A stretch of 64,000 nucleotides of DNA, from contig CAMCNU010000001.1 of assembly GCA_945876385.1 (NCBI GenBank), positions 186,001 to 250,000 on the forward strand. The letters are read 5' to 3'. Made by a program: the position numbers and the translations under genes. Origin of the DNA: an uncultured Veillonellaceae bacterium. Its GTDB lineage: Bacteria > Bacillota > Negativicutes > Veillonellales > Negativicoccaceae. Shown here in pieces: positions 15,984-24,114 of the stretch (positions are counted from its first letter, which is position 1; the number at the start of each line of letters is the position of its first letter). The notes under the pieces were generated by a model. It did no database searches, was not told the origin of the DNA, and saw nothing but the letters and a program-made list of their open reading frames with translations.

Positions 15984-16424
15984 ATGGATTTGAAACAGTT
16001 GTATACGGATATGATTTTGGAATACAATCGCGATTCGCGTCATCGTCATGAGTTGCCTCAGGCGACATGCTCGGAGCATGGTCACAATCCGAGTTGCGGC
16101 GACGATATTACGTTGCACTTGCAAGTGCAAGACGGGCGGATTGAGGACTTGTCGTATACGGGGCAAGGGTGCGCCATCAGTCAAGCGTCGACTGTCATGA
16201 TGATTGATTTGCTGCAAGGCAAGACGCTGGCGGAGGCGCAGAAATTGAGCGACTTGTTTCTGCGGATGATTACGCGCGATGTGACGGACGAGACGGAGTT
16301 GGATTCGTTGGAAGATGCCATGATTTTACAAAATATTTCCAACATGCCGAGCCGTGTCAAGTGTGCGGTACTGGCATGGCGAACCTTGCAGGCGGCGTTG
16401 CAACGACAAGAACGGGATGAATAA
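15984..16424 (+). CDS. sufU: SufU sulfur transfer protein
   Basis: A 146-residue IscU-like zinc protein that accepts sulfur from SufS in Firmicutes SUF systems. The three ligand cysteines are visible in HNPSCGDDITLHLQ, YTGQGCAISQASTVMM and SRVKCAVLAWRTL, and the SufU-type insertion between the second and third is present. The ATG at 15984 lies 4 bases after sufS. It closes the suf operon; there is no sufA or sufE here. Confidence 0.95.
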   Translation: MDLKQLYTDMILEYNRDSRHRHELPQATCSEHGHNPSCGDDITLHLQVQDGRIEDLSYTGQGCAISQASTVMMIDLLQGKTLAEAQKLSDLFLRMITRDVTDETELDSLEDAMILQNISNMPSRVKCAVLAWRTLQAALQRQERDE

Positions 16425-16432
16425 TACCACAG

Positions 16433-16466
16433 TAAAACGACCTTCTCTGCAGAGAAGGTCGTTTTA
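16433..16466. terminator. Bidirectional terminator between sufU and nadE
   Basis: A perfect 34-base palindrome centred on CTGCAG, with As on the left and Ts on the right, serves the convergent sufU and nadE genes. Confidence 0.9.
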
Positions 16467-16474
16467 TGTTGTCA

Positions 16475-18067
16475 TCAGCGTAAAGGAACTGTTGCGATGG
16501 CGGTTTCACTTTCATACTGGGCTTCGCACCGAGCTCCCGGCGGATACGGACTGAGTGAAATGACCGGCGGTGACTGAAGGCGTTTGGCGACGGCAAGGCC
16601 ACGATACATTTTCCACCAGCGTGTTGCATCGCGGATGAAGTCGTCTTCTGTCGGGAAAAGCCGATAGATATCTACAGAGGTCTGAATGGTATCGGCTAAT
16701 CGTTGCTCGCGGTAGGCGCGAATTGTCGCTTCTAAATCCAGCGGAGCAGGCCCTTCCGTCCAGGCCTGAAACAGGCAATCGTGATAGGGATAGTAGAGCG
16801 GATCGCCGTGGCCGTCTTCCGGATTTTGGGCGGGGGATAATTCGGCACTGGGCGGTAAGGTAAAAATCGAGGACGGCAGAGCTTGGCCATTATAATACAC
16901 GCGGTTGAGTTCATCCGCCAGCTCGTATACTTCCCCTTTCCACAAATCGCCGCTGGCACACAGAAAGCCGCTGATATCGCCGTACATGGTTCCGTAGCCG
17001 ATGGTGAGTTCCGCTTTGTTGCCGTTGCAAGTAAAGACGCCTCGGTACATAGCGGCCAGTGCGGCTAACACTCGTGCGGAGCGGTCGCGCGCCTGTATGT
17101 TTTCGAAGACAAATTGACTGACGGTTTTTCCCGTGCCGTGCAGTGCCATTATTTCATTCAGCTGACGGCGGGTTTCTTCCGCAAAGGATTGAATCGGTAC
17201 GGTGAGGTACGGTACGGCGAGCGCTTCGGCCAGCGATTGTGCGAGTTGTTTGGTCGTGTCGGTATTGTAGGCGGACGGCATATTGACAGCCAGCAACTGT
17301 GCGGGCGGCAGTATGCTCCGATAGAGGAGCAGGTTCAAGGCGGAATCGATACCGCCGCTGAGACCGATGATGACCGGACCGATTTGCCAGCGCGCACAAA
17401 TCTCCTGCAAGGCAAAGCGAAGTACATCGGCGGTTGACGGCACGGTTGCAGCAAGTTGTGCATGAAAGCTGCCGTCTTTTCCTGTTATTCGGTAGATGCC
17501 GCGTTGTAAGGCGTGCACTCCCCGCGGAGCCTCTTTCCAATAGATGCCGCCGTCATATACGGCAATCGTTTTGCCGTAATCGTGAACGCCCAGCGGTGAC
17601 ACGTAGAGCGTACGGTCTTGCGGTTGTGGTCGGTGAGAACCGGACTTGGCAAAGGGGGCTTGCCAAAAGCAAATTTGCAGGCCGTCCTCCGGTGCAGGGG
17701 AGGCGGCGTCTACAGTCAGATGCAGGGGGTACCCGCGATAGGTCGATATGCCGTCGGGGTGCATGGTGACTTGGCCTTCACGGCAAGTCCAGCAGGCCGG
17801 TGCGTCGGTACCGATGGCGCTCGTATGTCCGACGAGCAGACATTGGGGCGCAGTGGCTGCCAGTTGCGCAAGTGCTGTTTGGGCACTGCGGGAAAATCCC
17901 GATTCGATGCGCCGGGCGGGCGAAGCAAACGTACCGGGAAAATCGTTGGGTAAAATAATCATGTCCGCGCCTTCTGTGGCAGCTTGCCGAATATCGGCGC
18001 AGACGATTGCGAATTGATCTTGCGGATGCCCCTGTCGGATAGGGGCGCTACAAATACTGATTTTCAT
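16475..18067 (-). CDS. nadE: NAD+ synthetase with a degenerate glutaminase-like N-terminal domain
   Basis: A 530-residue NadE. The synthetase half is intact: IIGLSGGIDSALNLLL (residues about 231-246) and GTMYGDISGFLCASGDLWKG. The N-terminal nitrilase-type half starts normally (MKISICSAPIRQGHPQDQ) but the catalytic triad seems lost: where family members have FPE the text is LPN (residues 40-42), the lysine segment has YRGYP in place of YRKxxLP, and the stretch that should hold the nucleophile cysteine before ASPF-like residues appears shortened to LQICFWQAPFAKSG. The enzyme may therefore use free ammonia. The start has AGGAGGAAC upstream on the reverse strand and is divergent from the radical SAM gene. 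Confidence 0.85.
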   Translation of the reverse strand: MKISICSAPIRQGHPQDQFAIVCADIRQAATEGADMIILPNDFPGTFASPARRIESGFSRSAQTALAQLAATAPQCLLVGHTSAIGTDAPACWTCREGQVTMHPDGISTYRGYPLHLTVDAASPAPEDGLQICFWQAPFAKSGSHRPQPQDRTLYVSPLGVHDYGKTIAVYDGGIYWKEAPRGVHALQRGIYRITGKDGSFHAQLAATVPSTADVLRFALQEICARWQIGPVIIGLSGGIDSALNLLLYRSILPPAQLLAVNMPSAYNTDTTKQLAQSLAEALAVPYLTVPIQSFAEETRRQLNEIMALHGTGKTVSQFVFENIQARDRSARVLAALAAMYRGVFTCNGNKAELTIGYGTMYGDISGFLCASGDLWKGEVYELADELNRVYYNGQALPSSIFTLPPSAELSPAQNPEDGHGDPLYYPYHDCLFQAWTEGPAPLDLEATIRAYREQRLADTIQTSVDIYRLFPTEDDFIRDATRWWKMYRGLAVAKRLQSPPVISLSPYPPGARCEAQYESETAIATVPLR

Positions 18068-18086
18068 ATATGTTCCTCCTGTCCCT

Positions 18087-18115
18087 ATTATAGCAAGTAA
18101 CCGAGGCCGTCGACA
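18087..18115 (-). promoter_or_regulatory. Reverse-strand promoter for nadE
   Basis: On the minus strand, TGC followed by TATAAT (18092-18087) forms an extended -10; a weak TGTCGA lies 17 bases upstream. Confidence 0.5.
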
Positions 18116-18152
18116 CGTCGCCGCACAGACAATCGTGCATCAGGCATCAATT

Positions 18153-18163
18153 TGCTATATAAT
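18153..18163 (+). promoter_or_regulatory. Forward promoter (extended -10) for the radical SAM-phoH operon
   Basis: TTGCTATATAAT contains TGC before TATATA/TATAAT; no convincing -35 box is seen. About 20 bases separate it from the start codon. Confidence 0.45.
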
Positions 18164-18184
18164 ATAAAGGAAGAAAGGGGCAGA

Positions 18185-19132
18185 ATGGATTATTATCGAA
18201 CATATTCAAGCTATTTGAAAGAAAAATACGGCGAGAAAGTATACAAACTCCCCATCGCCTTACCGGTGACTTGTCCGAATCGCGACGGATTTTGCGGCAC
18301 GGGAGGATGTACGTTTTGTGGAGAAATCGGCGCCGGCTATGAAAATTTGCCGGAGGATTTGTCCGTTACGGAGCAAATTGAGCGCAATATCGCGCATATC
18401 GCGCCGAAATACAAAGCCTACAAGTATATTCCGTATTTTCAGAATTTCACCAATACGTACTTGCCGTTGGCGGCGTTCACTGCCTATGTGGACGAAGCGG
18501 CGCGTCATGCCGACTGCGTGGGGCTGGCGATTGCGACCCGACCGGACTGTATCCATCCGGCGTATTTGGACGTGCTGGCAGAGGCCAAGGCGAAGTACGG
18601 AACGGATATTACCGTGGAACTGGGACTGCAGTCGACGAATCCGCACAGTCTGCTGGCGATTCAACGCGGTCATACGGTCGGAGAATATATCGATGCGGTG
18701 CTGCAAATTGCGCCGTACGGGTTTGACGTTTGTACGCATATTATCGCGAATTTGCCTTGGGATGACCGCGTCGATGTACGGGAAGCGTCCAAGATTATTT
18801 CGGCGTTGCCGGTGCAACAGGTGAAGATTCATGCGTTATATATTATCCGACACACGCTGATGGCGCAGCAATATACAGCCGGTACGATTCAAATGTGCAG
18901 TTTGGATGAATATGTCGACCGCGTTGTCGACTTTGTTGAATTATTGCGGCCGGATATCGTATTGCAACGATTGGTCGGTAGAGTGCCGGAAGAAAACACG
19001 CTATTTGCCAATTGGGGGCGTGCCTGGTGGGTCATTCGTGATCGGATTGAGGCGGAATTCGCGCGCCGCGGAACAAGGCAAGGAAGCCGCTGCGGATACT
19101 TGGGCGGTGCTGCGGTCAAACGTTGGGTATAA
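18185..19132 (+). CDS. TIGR01212 family radical SAM protein (YhcC-like)
   Basis: A 315-residue radical SAM protein of the YhcC/TIGR01212 group, whose reaction is not firmly established. The cysteine cluster CPNRDGFCGTGGCTFC lies at residues 30-45, and the family features ATRPDCIHPAYLDVLA, ELGLQSTNPHSLLAIQRGH and KIHALYIIRHTLMA are present. The ATG at 18185 has GAAAGGGG upstream; an ATG at 18152 is rejected. It overlaps or nearly touches phoH, suggesting a shared transcript. Confidence 0.9.
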   Translation: MDYYRTYSSYLKEKYGEKVYKLPIALPVTCPNRDGFCGTGGCTFCGEIGAGYENLPEDLSVTEQIERNIAHIAPKYKAYKYIPYFQNFTNTYLPLAAFTAYVDEAARHADCVGLAIATRPDCIHPAYLDVLAEAKAKYGTDITVELGLQSTNPHSLLAIQRGHTVGEYIDAVLQIAPYGFDVCTHIIANLPWDDRVDVREASKIISALPVQQVKIHALYIIRHTLMAQQYTAGTIQMCSLDEYVDRVVDFVELLRPDIVLQRLVGRVPEENTLFANWGRAWWVIRDRIEAEFARRGTRQGSRCGYLGGAAVKRWV

Positions 19133-19152
19133 AGGGAAACGGAGAGATTGCC

Positions 19153-20139
19153 ATTTACAGTGAAACGGAATATCTCTTGGCGACGCCGAGAGAAAAAGAA
19201 TTGCATGTCGCTCAAAATCGTTGGGTCTTGCCGACAATCGCCGATTTTTTCGGTTGTAGGCTGGTCAATCGGGCCGGCGAAGTACGATTTCGGGGTGAGC
19301 CGGATCATATCAATCAGGTACGGCAGGTATTGGCCGAAGTTTTTCGGGCACTGACAGCGGAAGGTACGTTGAGCCGACGCCAATTGCAGATGATGATGAA
19401 CTTGGTGGCCGATCATCGGCAAGAAGAATTGCACGATATGCATGATGATACGGTCTTGGTCAGTCGAAGCGGTAAGGTGATTCGACCGAAAACTCCCGGA
19501 CAAAAAGAATACGTTGACGCGATTCGCGAACATACCGTGACGCTGGGGATGGGGCCTGCCGGTACCGGGAAGACCTATTTGGCAGTGGCCTTGGCTGTGT
19601 ATTTTTTTCGAAATCAAACCATCAAACGGATTATTCTGACACGACCGGTAGTCGAAGCGGGAGAACGCTTGGGCTACTTGCCGGGGGATTTACAGGAGAA
19701 AGTCGACCCTTACTTGCGTCCGTTATACGATGCGCTGGGAGACCTGTTCGGGCGGGATGTGTTTACACAGCTGCAGGCGAAAGGATTGATTGAGGTGGCG
19801 CCGTTGGCCTACATGCGGGGACGGACGCTGGAAGATGCCTTTATTATTTTAGATGAGGCGCAAAATACCACGCCCGAGCAAATGAAAATGTTTTTGACAC
19901 GTTTGGGAAACCATTCCAAAATGGTCATTAACGGCGACGTGTCGCAAATCGATCTGCCGCGCAAAGCACGCAACGGGTTACAAGATGCGGCCGCCATTAT
20001 CGGGCACTTGCGTGATGTGGCAACGGTGCAGCTGACGGCGGCGGATGTCGTCAGGAATGATTTGGTAGCGCGTATTATTCAAGCGTATGAGCGCAACGAA
20101 AAGGGGGACAGCGCAGATGGAAGTGACGATAGGGTATAG
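19153..20139 (+). CDS. phoH: PhoH family ATPase
   Basis: A PhoH-like cytosolic P-loop ATPase, probably in RNA metabolism. The region has MGPAGTGKTYLAVALAV (Walker A), TRPVVEAGERLGYLPGDLQE, and AFIILDEAQNTTPEQMKMFL (Walker B). The start is unclear: no ATG or GTG exists at the N-terminal end. A GGGAAACGGAGAG sequence at 19135-19146 is ideally spaced for ATT at 19153, giving 328 residues starting IYSETEYLL. A TTG at 19123 would overlap the previous gene and has a poor ribosome binding site. The gene is followed by ybeY with overlap, a common pairing. Confidence 0.9.
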   Translation: MYSETEYLLATPREKELHVAQNRWVLPTIADFFGCRLVNRAGEVRFRGEPDHINQVRQVLAEVFRALTAEGTLSRRQLQMMMNLVADHRQEELHDMHDDTVLVSRSGKVIRPKTPGQKEYVDAIREHTVTLGMGPAGTGKTYLAVALAVYFFRNQTIKRIILTRPVVEAGERLGYLPGDLQEKVDPYLRPLYDALGDLFGRDVFTQLQAKGLIEVAPLAYMRGRTLEDAFIILDEAQNTTPEQMKMFLTRLGNHSKMVINGDVSQIDLPRKARNGLQDAAAIIGHLRDVATVQLTAADVVRNDLVARIIQAYERNEKGDSADGSDDRV

Positions 20140-20593
20140 TCAGATCGGCTTATCACAAGAGTATCAAGCATGGGAAGAAATTATTCAGCGGGTGTTGCAG
20201 ACTGCGGCCGAGGTGCATCGTTTTTCCGAAGAGACGGAATTAAGCGTGCTGCTTTGTGACAATTCGTACATTCATCGATTAAACAAAGAATATCGACAAA
20301 TCGATCGGCCGACAGATGTGTTGTCATTCGCGCTGAATGAAGGCGATGAGTCCGGTCCGGAAGAAGCGAACTTTTTGGGAGATTTGATTATTTCCGTTGA
20401 CAAAGTGAAAGAGCAGGCGGCCGCGTTCGGGCACAGCGAAACCCGGGAATTGGCGTACCTGACGGTGCATGGGTTTTTGCATATTATCGGCTACGACCAT
20501 ATGGAAGAAGCGGAGAAACAGAAAATGCGAGCCGCCGAAGAGGAAATCTTGGGGCGGCTGTTGATTACGAGAGAGGATATTCATGGTGAATGA
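20117..20593 (+). CDS. ybeY: YbeY endoribonuclease
   Basis: A 158-residue metal-dependent RNase involved in rRNA maturation and ribosome quality control. The zinc motif HGFLHIIGYDH lies near residue 122, preceded by DRPTDVLSFAL and LGDLIIS. The ATG at 20117 has AAGGGGGAC upstream and lies inside the end of phoH. It overlaps cdd by 11 bases. Confidence 0.96.
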   Translation: MEVTIGYSQIGLSQEYQAWEEIIQRVLQTAAEVHRFSEETELSVLLCDNSYIHRLNKEYRQIDRPTDVLSFALNEGDESGPEEANFLGDLIISVDKVKEQAAAFGHSETRELAYLTVHGFLHIIGYDHMEEAEKQKMRAAEEEILGRLLITREDIHGE

Positions 20594-20972
20594 CATGGAG
20601 CTTTGGACAGCGGCAGAGACGGTCAAGCAACATGCTTACGCGCCGTATTCCCGATTTGCCGTGGGCGCGGCGGTGCAGACGCGGAGCGGACAGGTCTTTA
20701 GCGGGTGCAATGTCGAGAACAGCTCGTTCGGGCTGACATCGTGTGCGGAGCGAAATGCGATTTATGCGGCGATAGCGGCGGGTGAGCGGGAATTGGTCGC
20801 CATTGCGGTGGTCGGCAGTGAAATCTCGCCGACCTTTCCGTGCGGCGCATGCCGACAAGTGATGGCGGAATTCGGCGTTCAGAAAGTTATTGTCGGGACG
20901 CCCCGTCAACAGAGAGCGTACTCGCTCGCGGAATTGTTGCCTGCCGCATTCAGTGAGGAGCAAATCAAATGA
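20583..20972 (+). CDS. cdd: Cytidine deaminase
   Basis: A 129-residue zinc enzyme of pyrimidine salvage. CNVENSSFGLTSCAERNAI contains the catalytic CAE motif and PCGACRQVMAEF supplies the other two zinc cysteines. Normal length for the homotetrameric form. It overlaps ybeY and era, so it belongs to the phoH-ybeY-cdd-era run. Confidence 0.96.
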   Translation: MVNDMELWTAAETVKQHAYAPYSRFAVGAAVQTRSGQVFSGCNVENSSFGLTSCAERNAIYAAIAAGERELVAIAVVGSEISPTFPCGACRQVMAEFGVQKVIVGTPRQQRAYSLAELLPAAFSEEQIK

Positions 20973-21859
20973 GCGGTGCCTATCGGTCGGGATTTGTCGC
21001 CTTAGTCGGGCGTCCCAATGTGGGAAAGTCGACCTTGTTGAATTGTTTGCTGGGGCAAAAGGTGTCGATTGTATCGGACAAAGCACAAACGACTCGTAAT
21101 AAGATCTTGGGGGTATACACGCAGGAAATGTATCAGATGGTGTTTGTCGATACGCCGGGCGTACACAAACCGAAACATCGATTGGGAGAGTGGATGCGCC
21201 AAGAAACCATGGAGGCCATCAAAGAGGTGGATGCCGTGGTGATGATGACGGCGGCCACGGATGCAATCGGTCCCGGCGATCGCTATATACTGGACTTGTT
21301 GCAAACGCTACAGCACCCGGTATTTTTGGCCATTAATAAAATTGATTTGGCGGCAAAAGAAGCGGTGTTGCAATGCATCGAATCGTATCGCCGGCTATAT
21401 CCGTTTGCAGCGGTGATACCGATTTGTGCACAGACCGGTGACGGTGTCAGTGCACTGGTTGACGAGCTTGCCTTGTGCCTGCCAAACGGACCGCAGTACT
21501 TTCCGGATGACATGGTGACCGATCGTCCCGAACGGAATATGATTGCGGAAATCATTCGGGAAAAATTATTACTGCGTACGCGCGAAGAACTTCCGCATGC
21601 ATTGGCGGTCGATATTGAGGAAATCACAACACGCGCAAACGGGACGGTTTATGTGCGGGCGGTGATTTATGTAGAAAGAGATTCACAAAAACGGATTGTG
21701 ATCGGCAAGAACGGCTCAGTATTGCGAGGCGTCGGTCGGGAGAGCCGGGCGGATATCCAAGAGCTGCTCCAGGCAAAAGTATACTTGGATGTATGGGTGA
21801 AAGTGGCTGCGGATTGGCGTAATCGCAAACAATTATTACAGCAGCTGGGATATGAGTGA
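20969..21859 (+). CDS. era: GTPase Era
   Basis: A 296-residue GTPase that binds 16S rRNA during 30S assembly. G1 is GRPNVGKSTLLN, G3 FVDTPGVHKPKH, G4 NKID, and the C-terminal KH domain has RIVIGKNGSVLRGVGRESR. It overlaps cdd by 4 bases. Confidence 0.97.
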   Translation: MSGAYRSGFVALVGRPNVGKSTLLNCLLGQKVSIVSDKAQTTRNKILGVYTQEMYQMVFVDTPGVHKPKHRLGEWMRQETMEAIKEVDAVVMMTAATDAIGPGDRYILDLLQTLQHPVFLAINKIDLAAKEAVLQCIESYRRLYPFAAVIPICAQTGDGVSALVDELALCLPNGPQYFPDDMVTDRPERNMIAEIIREKLLLRTREELPHALAVDIEEITTRANGTVYVRAVIYVERDSQKRIVIGKNGSVLRGVGRESRADIQELLQAKVYLDVWVKVAADWRNRKQLLQQLGYE

Positions 21860-21874
21860 AAGGAACGATGACCT

Positions 21875-23197
21875 ATTCATACTGACGGGATAGAGATAGC
21901 GGTTTGGCTTGCGTTGGCAATCTGCGCACTGGGATTGAACGGTTTGTTTGTGCTGGCCAAATTTTCTTTTATTCGTTTGCGCAAAGAGCATTTGGAGACA
22001 TTCATTGAAGAGGAAGAGGAAGATGCCGAGCAGTGGGAGTCGCTGATTTCGCTGTACGACACACCGAATCTTTTTTTAGGAGCAGTGCAGCTGATGCGTC
22101 TGGGACTCATCGTCATTGCGACTTGCAGTGTGTTGCAGAGCTGGTATGTGTTGACGCAGCAGCAAGCGTTAAGTCCGGAATGGCAACTGGCGTCCGGGGT
22201 CGCCGTGTTCGCGGTGACGATATTCGTCGAGTGGTTACTGACGGAATTGATTCCCAAGTCAATCGGGTTGCATTTTGCGTTGCAATCTTTGCCGCGCGTG
22301 GCGGGAATCGTAAAGCCGGTCATGCGACTCTTGCACGGTCCGTTACTCTTCGGTGAATGGTGTGCCAACCGTTTGTTGCGGCGCTGGGGAATACACGTGA
22401 CCAGCGAGATAGAGGTCAGTCACTCCGAAGAAGAAATCCGCTACTTGATTAATGCAAGTCATTTGAGCGGAAATTTCGATCAGCGCGAAGGCGAATTGAT
22501 TCAAAACGCATTTGATTTTGTCGACCGTCTGGCGCGGGAAGTCATGGTGCCGCGACAAGATGTAACCGTGCTGTATTATGATGACGACTTGGAAACTATG
22601 CGGGCGACTATCCAGTCTGCCCGCCATACGCGCTATCCCCTGTGCGACGGGGACAAGGATCATATCGTCGGCCTGATTCATGTGAAAAATTTCATGGAAC
22701 TGTATATCAACGGAGGGACGAATATCAAAGATATCGTCACCGAGATTTTGGTCATTCCCGAGGTTATGCCGATTATGGATGTATTGCAATTGATGCGGGC
22801 GCGGCTGACGTATTTGGCCATTGTAGTCGATGAGTTCGGCGGGATGGTCGGGCTGGTAGCGCTGGAAGATATCATTGAAGAATTGGTCGGCGACATTCAG
22901 GATGAACATGATGTTCCGGAGGAGATTGCGATTCAAGAACACCCGGACGGGAGTTATGAATTTGACGGCAGCGTGATTTTGGAAGATGTAGAGAAGTCTT
23001 TGGGAATGGATTTTGAGGACGTCGATTCCGATACAATCGGCGGTTATATTTTTGCGCTACTGGAACGGATTCCGCGCGTCGGCGATCACGTCCAAGTCGG
23101 CGACTGGGATTTCCGTGTTACCAAACTGCGAGGATTCCGCATTATCCGACTGCTGGCCACGCCCCGACCGGTGGCGGTCAGTAAGGTGGAGGAGTGA
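21875..23197 (+). CDS. CNNM/CorC-HlyC family transporter-like membrane protein with CBS domains
   Basis: A membrane protein of about 427-440 residues with a DUF21/CNNM transmembrane domain (residues about 1-190), paired CBS domains (MVPRQDVTVLYYD, YPLCDGDKDHIVGLIHVKNF, LAIVVDEFGGMVGLVALEDI) and a C-terminal CorC/HlyC domain. Relatives are linked to magnesium or cobalt export or resistance. The N-terminus is uncertain: the first helix begins upstream of the first usable TTG (21914), and the frame is open only to 21872. ATT at 21875, 10 bases after AAAGGA, would give a complete helix; a short ATG frame at 21868 is out of frame and stops after five codons. It ends overlapping recO. Confidence 0.88.
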   Translation: MHTDGIEIAVWLALAICALGLNGLFVLAKFSFIRLRKEHLETFIEEEEEDAEQWESLISLYDTPNLFLGAVQLMRLGLIVIATCSVLQSWYVLTQQQALSPEWQLASGVAVFAVTIFVEWLLTELIPKSIGLHFALQSLPRVAGIVKPVMRLLHGPLLFGEWCANRLLRRWGIHVTSEIEVSHSEEEIRYLINASHLSGNFDQREGELIQNAFDFVDRLAREVMVPRQDVTVLYYDDDLETMRATIQSARHTRYPLCDGDKDHIVGLIHVKNFMELYINGGTNIKDIVTEILVIPEVMPIMDVLQLMRARLTYLAIVVDEFGGMVGLVALEDIIEELVGDIQDEHDVPEEIAIQEHPDGSYEFDGSVILEDVEKSLGMDFEDVDSDTIGGYIFALLERIPRVGDHVQVGDWDFRVTKLRGFRIIRLLATPRPVAVSKVEE

Positions 23198-23856
23198 ATA
23201 TCGAGCGCCCGGAAGTCACGGTGTGCGGTCTGGTGTTGACCAGTCGTGACAGTGGCGTGGCGGGCAAACGCCTGGATATCATCACACGGGAAAACGGCAG
23301 AATGATTGTATTCGCGCCGCAAAGCCGAAGAAATCGACCGCGTATCGGTACATTGCTCCCCGGCAGCAGAATGCATCTGACCTTGCGTCGCGATGAGGCC
23401 GGCTGGCAAGTGCTGCAATCCGAAGGGACAGTTCTTGTCGATGTCATGACATGGACATACGAAGATTGGCTTTCCTATTACGCGTTTCCGCTTTGGTTAG
23501 CAGAGCTTTTTCCGACGGAAGAACGGGAAGCAAAACTGTACGAGCTGACGGAGCGGTATTTGACACTGCTGGCGTCGAAACATTTGGTCATCTCCACGCT
23601 GATTGCCTGTTGGCAGGCAGCTGTTCTTGCCGGCTATGCACCGATGGTTTTGGCGGAAAACGGTAAATTACCGCTGGATGCCGAAGGCAAAGCGGCGCTA
23701 CGATTGATTTTGTCATACAGATGGAATCCTTCCGAAACGATAACGTTGAAAAACGGTATATGGATTCGGTTGGCGCAAACATTGATTTATTTTGCAGAGT
23801 ACCACGTCGGTGTCGATGTACCGGCGCTGGCGGAACTGGTCAAAGAAAAATATTGA
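23194..23856 (+). CDS. recO: DNA repair protein RecO
   Basis: A 220-residue RecF-pathway protein that loads RecA with RecR. An N-terminal OB fold is followed by the helical domain; VCGLVLTSRDSGVAGKRLDI and ENGRMIVFAPQSRRNR fit RecO. The zinc-finger cysteines of some RecO proteins are absent. The GTG start overlaps the CNNM stop and has AAGGTGGAGGA before it. Its stop codon lies inside the -35 box of the next promoter. Confidence 0.85.
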   Translation: MNIERPEVTVCGLVLTSRDSGVAGKRLDIITRENGRMIVFAPQSRRNRPRIGTLLPGSRMHLTLRRDEAGWQVLQSEGTVLVDVMTWTYEDWLSYYAFPLWLAELFPTEEREAKLYELTERYLTLLASKHLVISTLIACWQAAVLAGYAPMVLAENGKLPLDAEGKAALRLILSYRWNPSETITLKNGIWIRLAQTLIYFAEYHVGVDVPALAELVKEKY

Positions 23857-23881
23857 CAGAACCATATTTCTCGGCTACAAT
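23853..23881 (+). promoter_or_regulatory. Promoter of the glyQS T-box transcript
   Basis: TTGACA at 23853-23858 overlaps the recO stop codon; 17-base spacer; TACAAT at 23876-23881. This is close to consensus. Confidence 0.85.
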
Positions 23882-23886
23882 AAAGG

Positions 23887-24098
23887 CAATTCAGCGAGGA
23901 ACGGGAGTAGTAGTCGCCCCTTTAGCGAGATAAGGACAGTGCAAGCTTATCACCGGCAACGAAGGCGTCCGTGAGCAGCGACAGGAAATCCGACGAGGAA
24001 AGTAAAGGTCGCCATAATATCAAGAGGGTCATTGACCAAGTAGGGTGGAACCGCGGGTAATCTCGTCCCTGTAACAACATGTTGTTACAGGGATTTTT
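23887..24098 (+). promoter_or_regulatory. Glycine T-box leader upstream of glyQS
   Basis: The T-box sequence AGGGTGGAACCGCGGG is at 24042-24057, followed by the intrinsic terminator TCCCTGTAACA...TGTTACAGGGA plus T run at 24066-24098. Upstream is the structured stem I region, with GATAAG/CTTATC pairing near 23930-23952. Uncharged tRNA-Gly would bind and favour the antiterminator. GGC triplets are present in the stem I area but I cannot assign the specifier with certainty. Confidence 0.93.
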
Positions 24099-24114
24099 GT
24101 GTGAGGAGGGCAAG

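Noticed and set aside
16883-17953. Forward frames inside nadE
   Set aside because: nadE on the reverse strand is clearly conserved; the forward frames have no motif and no ribosome binding site.
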